From Kitasatospora sp. Root107 (GTDB taxonomy: Bacteria; Actinomycetota; Actinomycetes; Streptomycetales; Streptomycetaceae): 64,000 bases of DNA. Shown here in pieces: positions 56,274 through 64,000 of this stretch. The notes beneath the pieces are model-generated. The model made no database searches. It had not been told where the DNA came from and was given only the letters and a program-made list of their open reading frames with translations. The translations under genes were made by a program, and so were the position numbers. Where the stretch lies: contig NZ_LMCT01000001.1 in assembly GCF_001424875.1 (NCBI RefSeq), positions 548,886 to 612,885 of the forward strand, read 5' to 3'. How positions within the stretch are numbered: the first letter of the stretch is position 1; every line of letters starts with the position of its first letter.

Positions 56274-57140
56274 TCAGGCGAAGACGACCGTGCGGGTGCC
56301 GTTGAGGAGGACGCGGTGCTCGCTGTGCCACTTGACCGCGCGGGCCAGCGCCTGGCATTCGACGTCGCGGCCGACCGCGACCAGCTGGTCGGGCGTCACG
56401 TCGTGGGTCACCCGGGCCACTTCCTGTTCGATGATCGGGCCCTCGTCCAGGTCGGCGGTGACGTAGTGGGCGGTGGCGCCGATCAGCTTCACGCCCCGGG
56501 CGTGCGCCTGGTGGTACGGCTTCGCGCCCTTGAAGCTCGGCAGGAAGGAGTGGTGGATGTTGATGATGCGTCCGGTCAGCGCCTTGCACAGGTCGTCCGA
56601 GAGCACCTGCATGTAGCGGGCCAGCACCACCAGGTCGACGTGCTCGGCCGCGACCAGGTCGAGCAGTTGCTGTTCGGCCTCGGCCTTGTTGTCCCGGTTC
56701 ACCGGGAGGTGCTGGAACGGGATGCCGTAGGACTCGGTCAGTTCCCGGAAGTCGGTGTGGTTGGAGACCACGGCCGCGATCTCCACCGGGAGGGCTCCGA
56801 TCCGGGTGCGGAACAGCAGGTCGTTCAGGCAGTGCCCGAACTTGCTGACCATCAGGATGACCCGCATCCGCTCCGCGCTCGGGGTGATCCGCCAGTCCAT
56901 CCGGAACGAGGCGCCGATCGCGGCGAAGCTGGCCCGGAGCTTCTCGGTGCTGACGGACTGTTCGGCCGAGAAGTGCACCCGCATGAAGAACAGTCCGCTG
57001 TCGCCGTCCCCGAACTGCTGGCTGTCGATGATGTTGCAGCCGGTCATGAAGAGGTAGCTGGAGACCGCGTGCACGATGCCCTGCTTGTCCGGGCAGGACA
57101 GCGTGAGGACGTACTGGGCGCTGGCCGTCGGCTGGTCCAC
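56274..57140 (-). CDS. purU: Formyltetrahydrofolate deformylase
   Basis: Hydrolyses 10-formyltetrahydrofolate to formate and tetrahydrofolate; 288 aa. An N-terminal ACT domain (YVLTLSCPDKQGIVHAVSSY) is followed by the formyltransferase-like domain. The catalytic Asn-His-Asp set is in INIHHSFLPSFKGAKPYHQA and TADLDEGPIIEQ. GTG at 57140 is taken; the frame to 57665 is read-through. It balances one-carbon pools for purine synthesis. No operon partner is evident; repeat copy D lies just past its stop. Confidence 0.95.
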   Translation of the reverse strand: MDQPTASAQYVLTLSCPDKQGIVHAVSSYLFMTGCNIIDSQQFGDGDSGLFFMRVHFSAEQSVSTEKLRASFAAIGASFRMDWRITPSAERMRVILMVSKFGHCLNDLLFRTRIGALPVEIAAVVSNHTDFRELTESYGIPFQHLPVNRDNKAEAEQQLLDLVAAEHVDLVVLARYMQVLSDDLCKALTGRIINIHHSFLPSFKGAKPYHQAHARGVKLIGATAHYVTADLDEGPIIEQEVARVTHDVTPDQLVAVGRDVECQALARAVKWHSEHRVLLNGTRTVVFA

Positions 57141-57250
57141 GGGTGTCGTTCCGTTCTGCGGGCGCTGGTGGCGGACCGCCCAGGGTGTCACATACCGGAC
57201 GCCCGCCGCCGGACCGCCCGTAGTACGGACGGCCCGCAGTACGGCCGGCC

Positions 57251-57688
57251 TCAGCCGACCCGGGTCAGCATCCGCAGCGTCTCCAGCGAGCGCGGCGGCA
57301 CCGCCGGGTCCTCGCCGTCGGCCAGGGTGAGCCGGACATGGGCGGCGCGGGCCGCGTCGACCGCCTCGGGCCAGCCGGGGTGGCCCAGGTAGGCGGCGGC
57401 GGGGGCGTCCGCGCCGATCTCGTGCAGCACCCGGAGCACCCGGAGCACCGTGGCATCCACCAGGGCCGCCTCCTCGGCGTCGCGCAGGATCGTGCCGACG
57501 TACTTCTCGGCCGGCCAGCGGTCCAGCCAGGTGTCCTCGACCAGCCGGTAGACGGCGTCCGTGACGTCGCCGAAGCCGTCCTGGCCGGTCAGCCAGGTCT
57601 GCTGCTGGAACGCGGGGTCGGACAACATGTGCAGCGCCGAGCGGAGTCGGGCTCGCCAGCGCCACCAGGGCAGGTCGTTGAGCGGCAT
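57251..57688 (-). CDS. SCO4402-like conserved hypothetical protein
   Basis: Soluble protein of 145 aa (LPWWRWRARLRSALHMLSDP, WPAEKYVGTILRDAEEAALV, PGWPEAVDAARAAHVRLTLA) that looks like the SCO4402 family of streptomycetes, which often sits beside purU. It is helical, Trp-rich at the N-terminus, and has no catalytic motif I can name. ATG at 57688 is preferred; ATG at 57697 would add three residues. Function unknown. Confidence 0.8.
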   Translation of the reverse strand: MPLNDLPWWRWRARLRSALHMLSDPAFQQQTWLTGQDGFGDVTDAVYRLVEDTWLDRWPAEKYVGTILRDAEEAALVDATVLRVLRVLHEIGADAPAAAYLGHPGWPEAVDAARAAHVRLTLADGEDPAVPPRSLETLRMLTRVG

Positions 57689-57953
57689 GCCGCCCATCGT
57701 GCTTGAGCGGTGCCCGCTACGAGAAGAGGTTCGGGCAGACCGATACGAAGAATCTGTACTCGCGGACATGGAGAGCGATGCTACGTGGCCCGACTTCACA
57801 CGTTCTACTCGCGTCACTCGGGCATCCCCACTCGGAGTTCCGCCCTCGTTGGCCCGTCGTTCGCTTTTCGTCCCTCTCGGCGCACTCCGACCGGTCAAGG
57901 CTGAATACGGCCGACCAGGCCGGAAGTCGTCCGAACCCAGAGGGGCACCAAAA

Positions 57954-59237
57954 ATGAGGCGGAGCGGATCGCCTGAGCACGCAGAGCCGACCGGCAACCT
58001 GAGCCGGACCGGCCGATGCCGCCGCACCGCCGGAGCAGTCGCCGCCGCGCTGCTGCTGCCCGCCCTGCTGTCCGCCTGCGGGGGCCCCGCCGACGCGGCC
58101 CCGCCGGACGAGATCACCGTGATGACCTGGGCCCCGTCCGGCACCGGCTCCACCGACCGGCCCGGGATGACCGCGCTGGCCGAGGCGGTCGGCCACGAAC
58201 TGAACGCCGGCGGCGGGCTGGCCGGCCACCGGGTCAAGGTGCTCACCTGCAACGAGCACAACACCACCGAGGGTGTCTCCGAGTGCGCCCAGCAGGCGGT
58301 GGCGGCCCACGCCGTCGCCGTGGTCGGCTCGTACAGCCAGTACGGCGAGACCTTCATGCCAGCCCTGGAGGCGGCCGGTATCCCCTACATCGGCGGGTAC
58401 GGCCTCTCCACCCCCGAGTTCAGCAGCCCGTTCTCCTACCCCGTCTCCGGCGGCACCCCCGCCCTGATCGCGGGCAGCGGGCAGCAGCTGGTCGAGGCCG
58501 GCTGCAAGAGCGTCGCGGTGATCCGCCCGGACACCCGGGCCGGCGACACCCTGCTCGGCTTCCTGGCCGGGGCGCTGAAGCCCGCCGGGATCACGCTCAA
58601 GGACGTCAAGGCCCCCGAGCGCTCGAACGACTACACCGCGATCGCCAGGAAGGCGATCGGCGACGACAAGGCCGGCAACTGCGTCACCGCCGCGCTCGGC
58701 TCCGAGCCGACCGCCAACCTGCTGGACCCGTACCGGCGGCTGGAGCCCCGGCGGACCCAGCTCGCCTCGGTGATCGGCAGCTTCCAGCAGTCGGTGGTCG
58801 ACTCCACCGGCGGCGACGGCGGGCCGCTCGGCGGCGCACTGGCCACCGGCTGGTACCCGCCGGAGGGCTCCCAGGTCTGGGACGCGCTCCGCTCCACCGC
58901 GCGCCTGCACGGCGGCAGCGGTGCGCCGATCGACATCTCGGACCCCGGGGTGCAGACCACCTGGGTGGCGTACGAGGTGTTCCGGCAGGCGGTGGAGCGG
59001 GCCGGCAACGGCAAGCAGATCACCAGCAAGGCGATCCGCGGGGTGCTCGACGGCGGCGAGCCGATCGAGACCGCCGGTGCCACTCCGCCGCTCAACTGGG
59101 GCCTCACCAGCATGCTGCCCAGCGCGGACTCGCCCCGGCTGGTGAACACCTCGGTGACCTTCCAGCGGGTGCAGGGCGGCCGCCTGGTCGCACAGCGGGC
59201 GGGCTTCGTCGACGTCCGCAAGATCCTGGCGGGCTGA
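57954..59237 (+). CDS. Branched-chain amino-acid-type substrate-binding lipoprotein
   Basis: Receptor family ligand-binding protein of 427 aa. Signal peptide with lipobox LLSAC (about residue 48). The body has ITVMTWAPSGTGSTDRPGM, HAVAVVGSYSQYGETFMPALEAAGIPYIGG and CKSVAVIRPDTRAGDTLL, as in LivJ-like proteins. ATG at 57954 is taken with GAGGGG upstream; the open frame reaches further but lacks signal features. No ABC permease or ATPase gene is adjacent, so it is an orphan receptor. A terminator shared with the next convergent gene follows. Confidence 0.86.
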   Translation: MRRSGSPEHAEPTGNLSRTGRCRRTAGAVAAALLLPALLSACGGPADAAPPDEITVMTWAPSGTGSTDRPGMTALAEAVGHELNAGGGLAGHRVKVLTCNEHNTTEGVSECAQQAVAAHAVAVVGSYSQYGETFMPALEAAGIPYIGGYGLSTPEFSSPFSYPVSGGTPALIAGSGQQLVEAGCKSVAVIRPDTRAGDTLLGFLAGALKPAGITLKDVKAPERSNDYTAIARKAIGDDKAGNCVTAALGSEPTANLLDPYRRLEPRRTQLASVIGSFQQSVVDSTGGDGGPLGGALATGWYPPEGSQVWDALRSTARLHGGSGAPIDISDPGVQTTWVAYEVFRQAVERAGNGKQITSKAIRGVLDGGEPIETAGATPPLNWGLTSMLPSADSPRLVNTSVTFQRVQGGRLVAQRAGFVDVRKILAG

Positions 59238-59253
59238 GCCCCCGTACGACGGC

Positions 59254-59283
59254 GGCCCGGCTTCCCCGAGGGGGAGCCGGGCC
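59254..59283. terminator. Bidirectional terminator hairpin
   Basis: GGCCCGGCTTCCCC pairs with GGGGGAGCCGGGCC (one G-U) through nearly 14 bp with a tight GA loop. It lies between the convergent stops at 59237 and 59315. Confidence 0.8.
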
Positions 59284-59314
59284 TGACTGCTGCTCAGAAG
59301 CCGGAGGCCGGAGG

Positions 59315-60388
59315 TCAGAGGTCGGTGTCGGCCTTGGTCGGCAGGCCGGTCTGGGCGGCGATCGTGTTCCACAGGGTGCTGGCCTGCTTCTTGGCCGTGG
59401 TGGCCTCGCCGCTGGCCGTGTTGCCGAGCTTGTAGTGCGGGTTGTCCTTCTTCGTCGGGTCGCAGGCGGCGACCGAGTCGGCGGCCCACAGCGCGTACTC
59501 CCGGTCGGCCTTGGCCGAGGCCTCCCACGCCTTCTTGAGCTGCTCGGCGAGCTGGGCACCGCCGGCCAGCTGGTCGGTCTTCAGCGCGGCCAGGCCGGCC
59601 AGCAGCTGGTCGCGCTGGCCTGCCGCGTCGTTGAGGGCCTGCTGCGACTCGGGGAGCTTCTCGCACTTGCCCACCGAGCCGACCGCGTTCACCACGTTCT
59701 GCCGGCTGGCGTTCGCGTTGCCGAGCACGGTGGAGAGCGCCTGCGCCTGGGCCTTGGTCTCCGGGCTGACCGCGGTGCCACCGGCACCGGCGGAGGCGGA
59801 CCCGGCCGCCGTGGTCTTGGTGGCCGGGGTGGCGCCCTTCTCGGGCTTGTCGTCGCCGCCGCTGAGCAGCACCGCGACCAGGATGCCCGCCGCCGCGCAG
59901 CCCGCCACCACACCGCCGATGATCAGCCGGTTGTTGTTCGCCCGCCGGGGCTCCGGCCCGGGCATCGGGGCGGGGTACGCCGGGGGCGCGGGCGGGAACT
60001 GCTGCTGCCCCCCGTACGAAGGCTGCTGACCGCCGAAGTTCTGGCCGCCGAACGACTGTCCGCCGAAGGACTGCTGACCACCCATCGGCTGCGGCGGACC
60101 GTAACCGGGCTGCTGCTGACCACCCGTCGGATCACCGGTCGGGTAGGGCGGCAGGAACTGGGTGGCCGGCGCGGGCTCGGCGGCCGCCGGCTGCTGCTGC
60201 TGCGGCACGCCGGGCCCCCCGGGGTAACCGCCGCCCTGGCCTCCCAAGTACTCCGGGCCGCCGCCCTGGAACTGCTCGGTCGGCACCCCCTGCTGGACCG
60301 GCGGCTGCGCGTTGGCGTCCGGCTCAGGTCTGAAGAGGTCGTCCAGGTTGAAGTCACCTGAGTTGGAGTACGAGCGGCGCTGGCTCAA
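59315..60388 (-). CDS. Membrane protein with Gln/Pro/Gly-rich N-terminus
   Basis: Protein of 357 aa from a TTG start at 60388 with GAGG 7 nt upstream. Residues 1-140 are disordered and Gln/Pro/Gly-rich with SFGGQ repeats (QSFGGQSFGGQNFGGQ). A single transmembrane helix at about residues 155-175 (LIIGGVVAGCAAAGILVAVLL) follows the basic RRANNN. The extracytoplasmic part is helical and has two Cys (GKCEKLPE, AACDPTK) that may form a disulphide. Function unknown; low-complexity cytoplasmic tails like this occur in streptomycete cell-envelope proteins. Confidence 0.82.
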   Translation of the reverse strand: MSQRRSYSNSGDFNLDDLFRPEPDANAQPPVQQGVPTEQFQGGGPEYLGGQGGGYPGGPGVPQQQQPAAAEPAPATQFLPPYPTGDPTGGQQQPGYGPPQPMGGQQSFGGQSFGGQNFGGQQPSYGGQQQFPPAPPAYPAPMPGPEPRRANNNRLIIGGVVAGCAAAGILVAVLLSGGDDKPEKGATPATKTTAAGSASAGAGGTAVSPETKAQAQALSTVLGNANASRQNVVNAVGSVGKCEKLPESQQALNDAAGQRDQLLAGLAALKTDQLAGGAQLAEQLKKAWEASAKADREYALWAADSVAACDPTKKDNPHYKLGNTASGEATTAKKQASTLWNTIAAQTGLPTKADTDL

Positions 60389-60543
60389 AGCGGTTCCTCA
60401 CCTGTGCACGGCCCACGACCGCACCGCGGGGGCCTTCCTCGGTTCTTCCGCGCGCTCGCTGCCTCTACCACGCAGGGGACGCCGACTATCGGGGCCAACC
60501 TACCCCTTCGTTCCTGGAGGTGACTACGCGCCCTGGAAGTCCA

Positions 60544-61920
60544 TTACGCAGCCTCCAGCTCCATCCTGGCCTGGAACTCCCGGACCGCGCGGTGGCTCCG
60601 GTACGGCTCCAGCCGGCGGCGGAACTCGTCCAGGTACTCCACCCCCCGGTTGGACCGCAGCCCGCTCAGCAGCCGGACCGCCTGGGTGCCGGTCTCGCAG
60701 GCCCGCTCCAGGTCGCGCTGCTGGAGCTGGGCGGTGGCCAGCAGCACCAAGTCCACCGCGCGGCGGCGAACCCTGGTCGGCGGGTGGAGTTCGAGGGCGG
60801 TGCGGGCGTACTTCTCGGCCTGCACCGCCTGCTCCAGGTCGCGGTGGCAGTGCGCCAACTCGTCGGCCAGGTAGGCCTCGTCGAAGTGCACGATCCAGTC
60901 CGGGTCGTCCTCGGGGTTGCGCTGCTCCATCGCGGCCAGCGCCTTGGCGGCCACCGCCTCGCAGGACCGGACGTCGCCGAGCAGGGCGTGGCCCCGGGCC
61001 TCGGCGGCGTAGAACATCGCCATCGCCGTCGGGGTGGCCACCGAGCGGGCGCCCTCCTGGGCGGCGCGGGCGAGTTGGGCGATCTCGCGCGGATTGCCCA
61101 GCGCGGCCGCCAGGTGGCTCATCGAGGCGGCCAGCACATAGCCGCCGTAGCCCCGGTCGTCGGCGGCCTGGGCCAGCCGGAGAGCCTGGATGTAGTAGCG
61201 CTGGGCCAGCCCGGGCTGGCCGGTGTCCACCGCCATGTACCCGGCCAGCTCGGTCAGCCGGGCGACCGCACCGAAGAGTTGACGGCCTGTCTCCTCCCGG
61301 TACGCGCCGCTGAGCAGGCCGGAGACCACGCTGTTCAGGTAGTGCACCACCACGGGGCGGACGTGACCGCTGCCGAACCGGTGGTCCAGGTCGACCAGCA
61401 TCTGGGTGGTGGCCCGGATCGCCGCCACGTCGGCCGGCCCGACCCGGGGGCCGCCGGAGCGGGCCACCACCGGGTCCGGCGGGGTGATCAGCCAGTCCCG
61501 GCTGGGCTCGACCAGGGCGGAGGCCGCCACCGTGGCGCCGGAGAGGAACTCCCGGCGGCCGACGTCGCTTCGCCACAACTCGCAGACCTGGTCCAGCGCA
61601 CCACTGAGGGTGGCGGCGAACTGGAGGCCGACGCCCGAGCTCAGATTCTTGCCGTCCGCCATGCCGATCTCGTCGACCGTGACGCCACGGCCGAGTTTGC
61701 GGCCGAGCGCCTCGGCGATCACCGCCGGGGCCTGGCCGCGCGGCTGTTGGCCGCGTAGCCAGCGGGCCACCGAGGTCTTGTCGTAGCGCAGGTCGAGGCC
61801 GTGCTCGGCGCCGCAGAGATTCACCCGGCGGGCGAGCCCCGCGTTGGAGCAGCTCGCCTCCTGGATCAGCTGCTGCAGACGCTCGTTGGGCTGCCGTGCG
61901 ACGAGTGCTCTTGCGGCCAT
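60544..61920 (-). CDS. NsdA-like TPR developmental regulator
   Basis: Protein of 458 aa. The N-terminal 75 residues resemble a helix-turn-helix domain (GLARRVNLCGAEHGLDLRYD, then TSVARWLRGQQPRGQAPAVI). The rest is helical TPR-like repeats (ALRLAQAADDRGYGGYVLAAS, YARTALELHPPTRVRRRAVD). This layout is that of NsdA and paralogues, which negatively affect differentiation and antibiotic production in streptomycetes. ATG at 61920 follows GGGGAGG. Whether it is the NsdA orthologue or a paralogue is not decided here. Confidence 0.84.
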   Translation of the reverse strand: MAARALVARQPNERLQQLIQEASCSNAGLARRVNLCGAEHGLDLRYDKTSVARWLRGQQPRGQAPAVIAEALGRKLGRGVTVDEIGMADGKNLSSGVGLQFAATLSGALDQVCELWRSDVGRREFLSGATVAASALVEPSRDWLITPPDPVVARSGGPRVGPADVAAIRATTQMLVDLDHRFGSGHVRPVVVHYLNSVVSGLLSGAYREETGRQLFGAVARLTELAGYMAVDTGQPGLAQRYYIQALRLAQAADDRGYGGYVLAASMSHLAAALGNPREIAQLARAAQEGARSVATPTAMAMFYAAEARGHALLGDVRSCEAVAAKALAAMEQRNPEDDPDWIVHFDEAYLADELAHCHRDLEQAVQAEKYARTALELHPPTRVRRRAVDLVLLATAQLQQRDLERACETGTQAVRLLSGLRSNRGVEYLDEFRRRLEPYRSHRAVREFQARMELEAA

Positions 61921-62274
61921 GGGCTTCGCCTCCCCACGCCCCCGGCCCTGACCGGCGGGCGACGATTTGCTGCTCGAACTGCCGACGTGCCGACCGGTTG
62001 GGACATCTGACTTCAGGTTAGCGATCAGCAACACCAGCGGGATACCCACGGTGACGGGCCCACCCCCCACGCGCCCTGCCAAATGCCCCTGTGCGCCCCC
62101 TGTTACGCCGTCTGGGCCCCTTCGTCTCCTACCCGCCCCCGACACCCCGGAACCCGTCCGGCAGTTGCCCGTCAGCGCCGACCGCCGTCACCGGTACGGG
62201 TGACAATGCCGCCCGGCCGGAACCGACCAGGCCACGGGCCGTAACCCCACTCACGGACGGTAGTTGAGCAGCAC
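61921..62274. other. Divergent intergenic region NsdA-like / primase-polymerase
   Basis: About 350 bp, no gene. It contains GTCACC-GGTACG-GGTGAC (62187-62204), a perfect 6-bp-arm dyad that could be a regulator site for either gene. Confidence 0.45.
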
Positions 62275-62970
62275 GTGGAAGACACCCCGGAAGCCCCCGA
62301 GTCGGGCCTGCCCAAGCCGCTCAGCGCGGCCCTCAGCTACGTCGAGGACCGTCACTGGGAGGTCGCGCCCGGGACGTGGCTGCTCGACGACGACGGCCCG
62401 GCCCGCTGCTCGTGCGGCGACCTGCGCTGTGTACTGCCCGGCGCACACCCCACGCACGCGGAGTGGCGGAACAAGGCCAGCGCCGGGCCCGGCGTGGTCC
62501 GCCGCTGGTGGTCGGAGCACCCGGGGGCGTCGATCCTGCTGCCCACCGGCCGGTTCTTCGACGTACTGGACGTACCGGAGGTGGCGGGCTGTCTGGCGCT
62601 GGCCCGGATGGAGCGGCTGAACCTCCAGCTCGGCCCGGTGGTGGCCGCACCCGCCTCGTCCGGTCAGTCCGGGCGTCGGCTGCTCTTCCTGGTACTGCCG
62701 GGGGTGGTGGCCAAGCTGCCCGAGATGCTCCGCCGGCTCGGCTGGGGTTCCGGCCGGCTGGACCTGGTGGCCCGCGGCGAGGGCGACTGGATCGTCGCGC
62801 CGCCCTCCCGGGTCGGCCAGTTCGGCCCGACCAGGTGGGCCAGGCCGCCGTCCGAGCTGAACCGCTGGCTGCCGGACGCCGAGGACCTGATCAGCCCGCT
62901 GGCGTACGCCTGCGGCCGGGAGGCGCCGCCGCTGCGGCCGACGGCCAACCAGCCGGCGGCGGTGCACTGA
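62275..62970 (+). CDS. Stand-alone bifunctional DNA primase/polymerase domain protein
   Basis: Protein of 231 aa resembling the N-terminal Prim-Pol domain (AEP superfamily) of plasmid and phage replication proteins. ASILLPTGRFFDVLDVPEVAG includes the expected acidic pair (DVLD), and CSCGDLRCVLPGAHP is the Cys cluster common in streptomycete members. No helicase domain follows. GTG at 62275 has only a weak ribosome site. The chromosomal, stand-alone form is conserved in streptomycetes; function unknown and activity unproven. Confidence 0.78.
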   Translation: MEDTPEAPESGLPKPLSAALSYVEDRHWEVAPGTWLLDDDGPARCSCGDLRCVLPGAHPTHAEWRNKASAGPGVVRRWWSEHPGASILLPTGRFFDVLDVPEVAGCLALARMERLNLQLGPVVAAPASSGQSGRRLLFLVLPGVVAKLPEMLRRLGWGSGRLDLVARGEGDWIVAPPSRVGQFGPTRWARPPSELNRWLPDAEDLISPLAYACGREAPPLRPTANQPAAVH

Positions 62971-63367
62971 ACCACTGTTGACGGCGGCTCAGCCGCCCCT
63001 TCGAACTGCCGCTCTACACCTATCGGGTGAGGGTGCGCACCGCGCGGGACCACGCGCGCGACTGACGGGCCTTGTCTCCCACCGGAGTCGGGGCCCGTCA
63101 CACGTTTGCCCGGATAAGACACCGATGTACCCGGTCGGCCGGGGTGGAAGCCGCTCGTACGAGTGACAGAGCTCAAGGATTGCCAAGATCTGCCGAGGGG
63201 AGGAATTGCTCCGAGAGGGACCGCAGGAGGGGCGCTCGGACGGGGAAGCCGAGGGAAGCGGATCGGGGGGGCTCTCGGGGGACGGTGGGGGACCGGAGGG
63301 GGATCGGTGGGGGACGGCGGAGCCCGGTGCCAGGGGAGGCACCGGGCTCGGCCACACCAGGTCCGGG
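62971..63367. other. Intergenic region with periodic G-tracts
   Basis: Nearly 400 bp without a gene. The left part is ordinary; the right part (63265-63313) has five runs of five or more G at about 11-bp spacing on the plus strand, followed by the dtxR-type gene terminator. Confidence 0.6.
63320..63349 (-). terminator. Terminator of the DtxR-family gene
   Basis: GAGCCCGGTGCC and GGCACCGGGCTC form perfect 12-bp arms with a 6-nt loop (AGGGGA), 18 bp past the stop at 63368 on the minus strand. Confidence 0.85.
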
Positions 63368-64000
63368 CTACTGCACCTCGGCGACGAACAGGTGCACGGC
63401 GATGTCCTTGGGAAGCTCGGCCGCACTCTCGCCGGAGCCGACCAGCACGCCACCGTCCGCGCCGGCACTGACCCTGACCGTGTGGCCCGGGCGGATGCCG
63501 GCCCGGCGCAGCGTGAGCATCAGGCCCTCGTCGGTCTGGATCGGCTCACCGATCCGGCGCACCACCACGTTGACCCCGGACTCGCCCGGCTTCACCGAGT
63601 CCAGGGTGGCCAGCGCGGCGTCGAAACCCTCGCCCTCGGCCCGGGTGTCACCGAGCTCCTCCAGGCCGGGGATCGGGTTGCCGTACGGGGACTGGGTGGG
63701 GTGGCCGAGCATGGCGAGCACCTTGCGCTCGACCGTCTCGCTCATCACGTGCTCCCAGCGACAGGCCTCCTCGTGCACCTGCTCCCACTCCAGGCCGATC
63801 ACGTCCACCAGCAGGCACTCCGCGATCCGGTGCTTGCGCATCACCCGGACGGCGAGCCGCCGGCCCTCCTCGGTCAGTTCCAGGTGCCGGTCGCCGGCCA
63901 CCTGGAGCAGGCCGTCCCGCTCCATCCGACCGACCGTCTGGCTGACCGTCGGGCCGCTCTGCTCGAGCCGCTCCGCGATCCGGGCACGCATCGGGACGAT
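63368..64000 (-). CDS. DtxR-family metal-dependent regulator (5' end beyond window)
   Basis: Iron- or manganese-dependent repressor; at least 210 residues are present and the N-terminal 25 or so lie right of the window. The winged helix includes RARIAERLEQSGPTVSQTVGRMERDGLL. The dimerisation and metal-binding domain has RKHRIAECLLVDVIGLEWEQVHEEACRWEHVMS, with the Cys, Glu and His of the primary metal site in ACRWEHVMS. An SH3-like C-terminal domain follows. It is of the IdeR/DmdR type, probably controlling iron uptake; target genes are not in the window. The usual IVPMRARI junction is visible at the edge. Confidence 0.92.
   Translation of the reverse strand: MVPMRARIAERLEQSGPTVSQTVGRMERDGLLQVAGDRHLELTEEGRRLAVRVMRKHRIAECLLVDVIGLEWEQVHEEACRWEHVMSETVERKVLAMLGHPTQSPYGNPIPGLEELGDTRAEGEGFDAALATLDSVKPGESGVNVVVRRIGEPIQTDEGLMLTLRRAGIRPGHTVRVSAGADGGVLVGSGESAAELPKDIAVHLFVAEVQ

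Overview
The window is 64 kb of very GC-rich DNA (G/C at third positions, frequent GTG starts, ATGA/GTGA overlaps). It reads as the conserved chromosomal core of a member of the Streptomycetaceae (Streptomyces/Kitasatospora type). The evidence is the gene content: a 14-gene nuoA-N operon, futalosine-pathway menaquinone genes (mqnA, mqnC), a demethylmenaquinone methyltransferase, an NsdA-like TPR regulator, a DtxR-family regulator, an SCO4402-type protein and DUF4229. No tRNA, rRNA, CRISPR array, transposase or phage gene was seen.

Layout. 1-3.8 kb: the 5' part of a 2-oxoacid:ferredoxin oxidoreductase alpha subunit, an orphan LuxR-type response regulator and a polyprenyl diphosphate synthase. 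3.9-19.7 kb: complete complex I operon, all on the minus strand, with a terminator at its end and a near-perfect Rex-type operator upstream of nuoA. 20-29 kb: a two-component system divergent from a small membrane protein, an EamA exporter, a secreted cyclophilin, a MazG-like protein, a toxin-antitoxin pair, an ECF41 sigma factor with an NmrA-like partner, and an unusual three-gene cluster (27.2-29.0 kb). 29.1-35.0 kb: geranylgeranyl-reductase-like (MenJ-like) protein, MenG, MqnC and MqnA. With the prenyl synthase near 3 kb these make the menaquinone that complex I reduces. 35.3-37.8 kb: cold-shock protein, SLC10A7-like transporter, PH-domain protein, Uma2 nuclease.

37.8-42.1 kb looks like an accessory insert of lower GC: an ice-binding-fold secreted protein with a His/Gly tail, a DUF5819 protein and an HTTM membrane protein. 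42.1-53.2 kb: dicarboxylate symporter, three MFS transporters, an LPDTG-anchored 1071-aa surface protein, a LacI regulator, a DUF4229 protein and a GNAT acetyltransferase. 53.5-64 kb: anti-sigma-type ATPase, ECF sigma factor with zinc-finger anti-sigma protein, PurU, SCO4402-like protein, substrate-binding lipoprotein, an N-terminally Gln/Pro-rich membrane protein, NsdA-like regulator, a stand-alone primase-polymerase domain and a DtxR regulator cut by the right edge.

The most interesting unexplained structures are: a family of four 118-147 bp palindromic-ended repeats at gene 3' ends; the three-gene cluster whose first two proteins share an amyloid-signalling-like motif; the HTTM/DUF5819/ice-binding cluster; an intrinsic terminator inside the cold-shock leader; a DasR-like site plus a 15-bp-arm inverted repeat before an MFS gene; and several clean operator-like dyads. 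Functional statements about these are inference from sequence alone.
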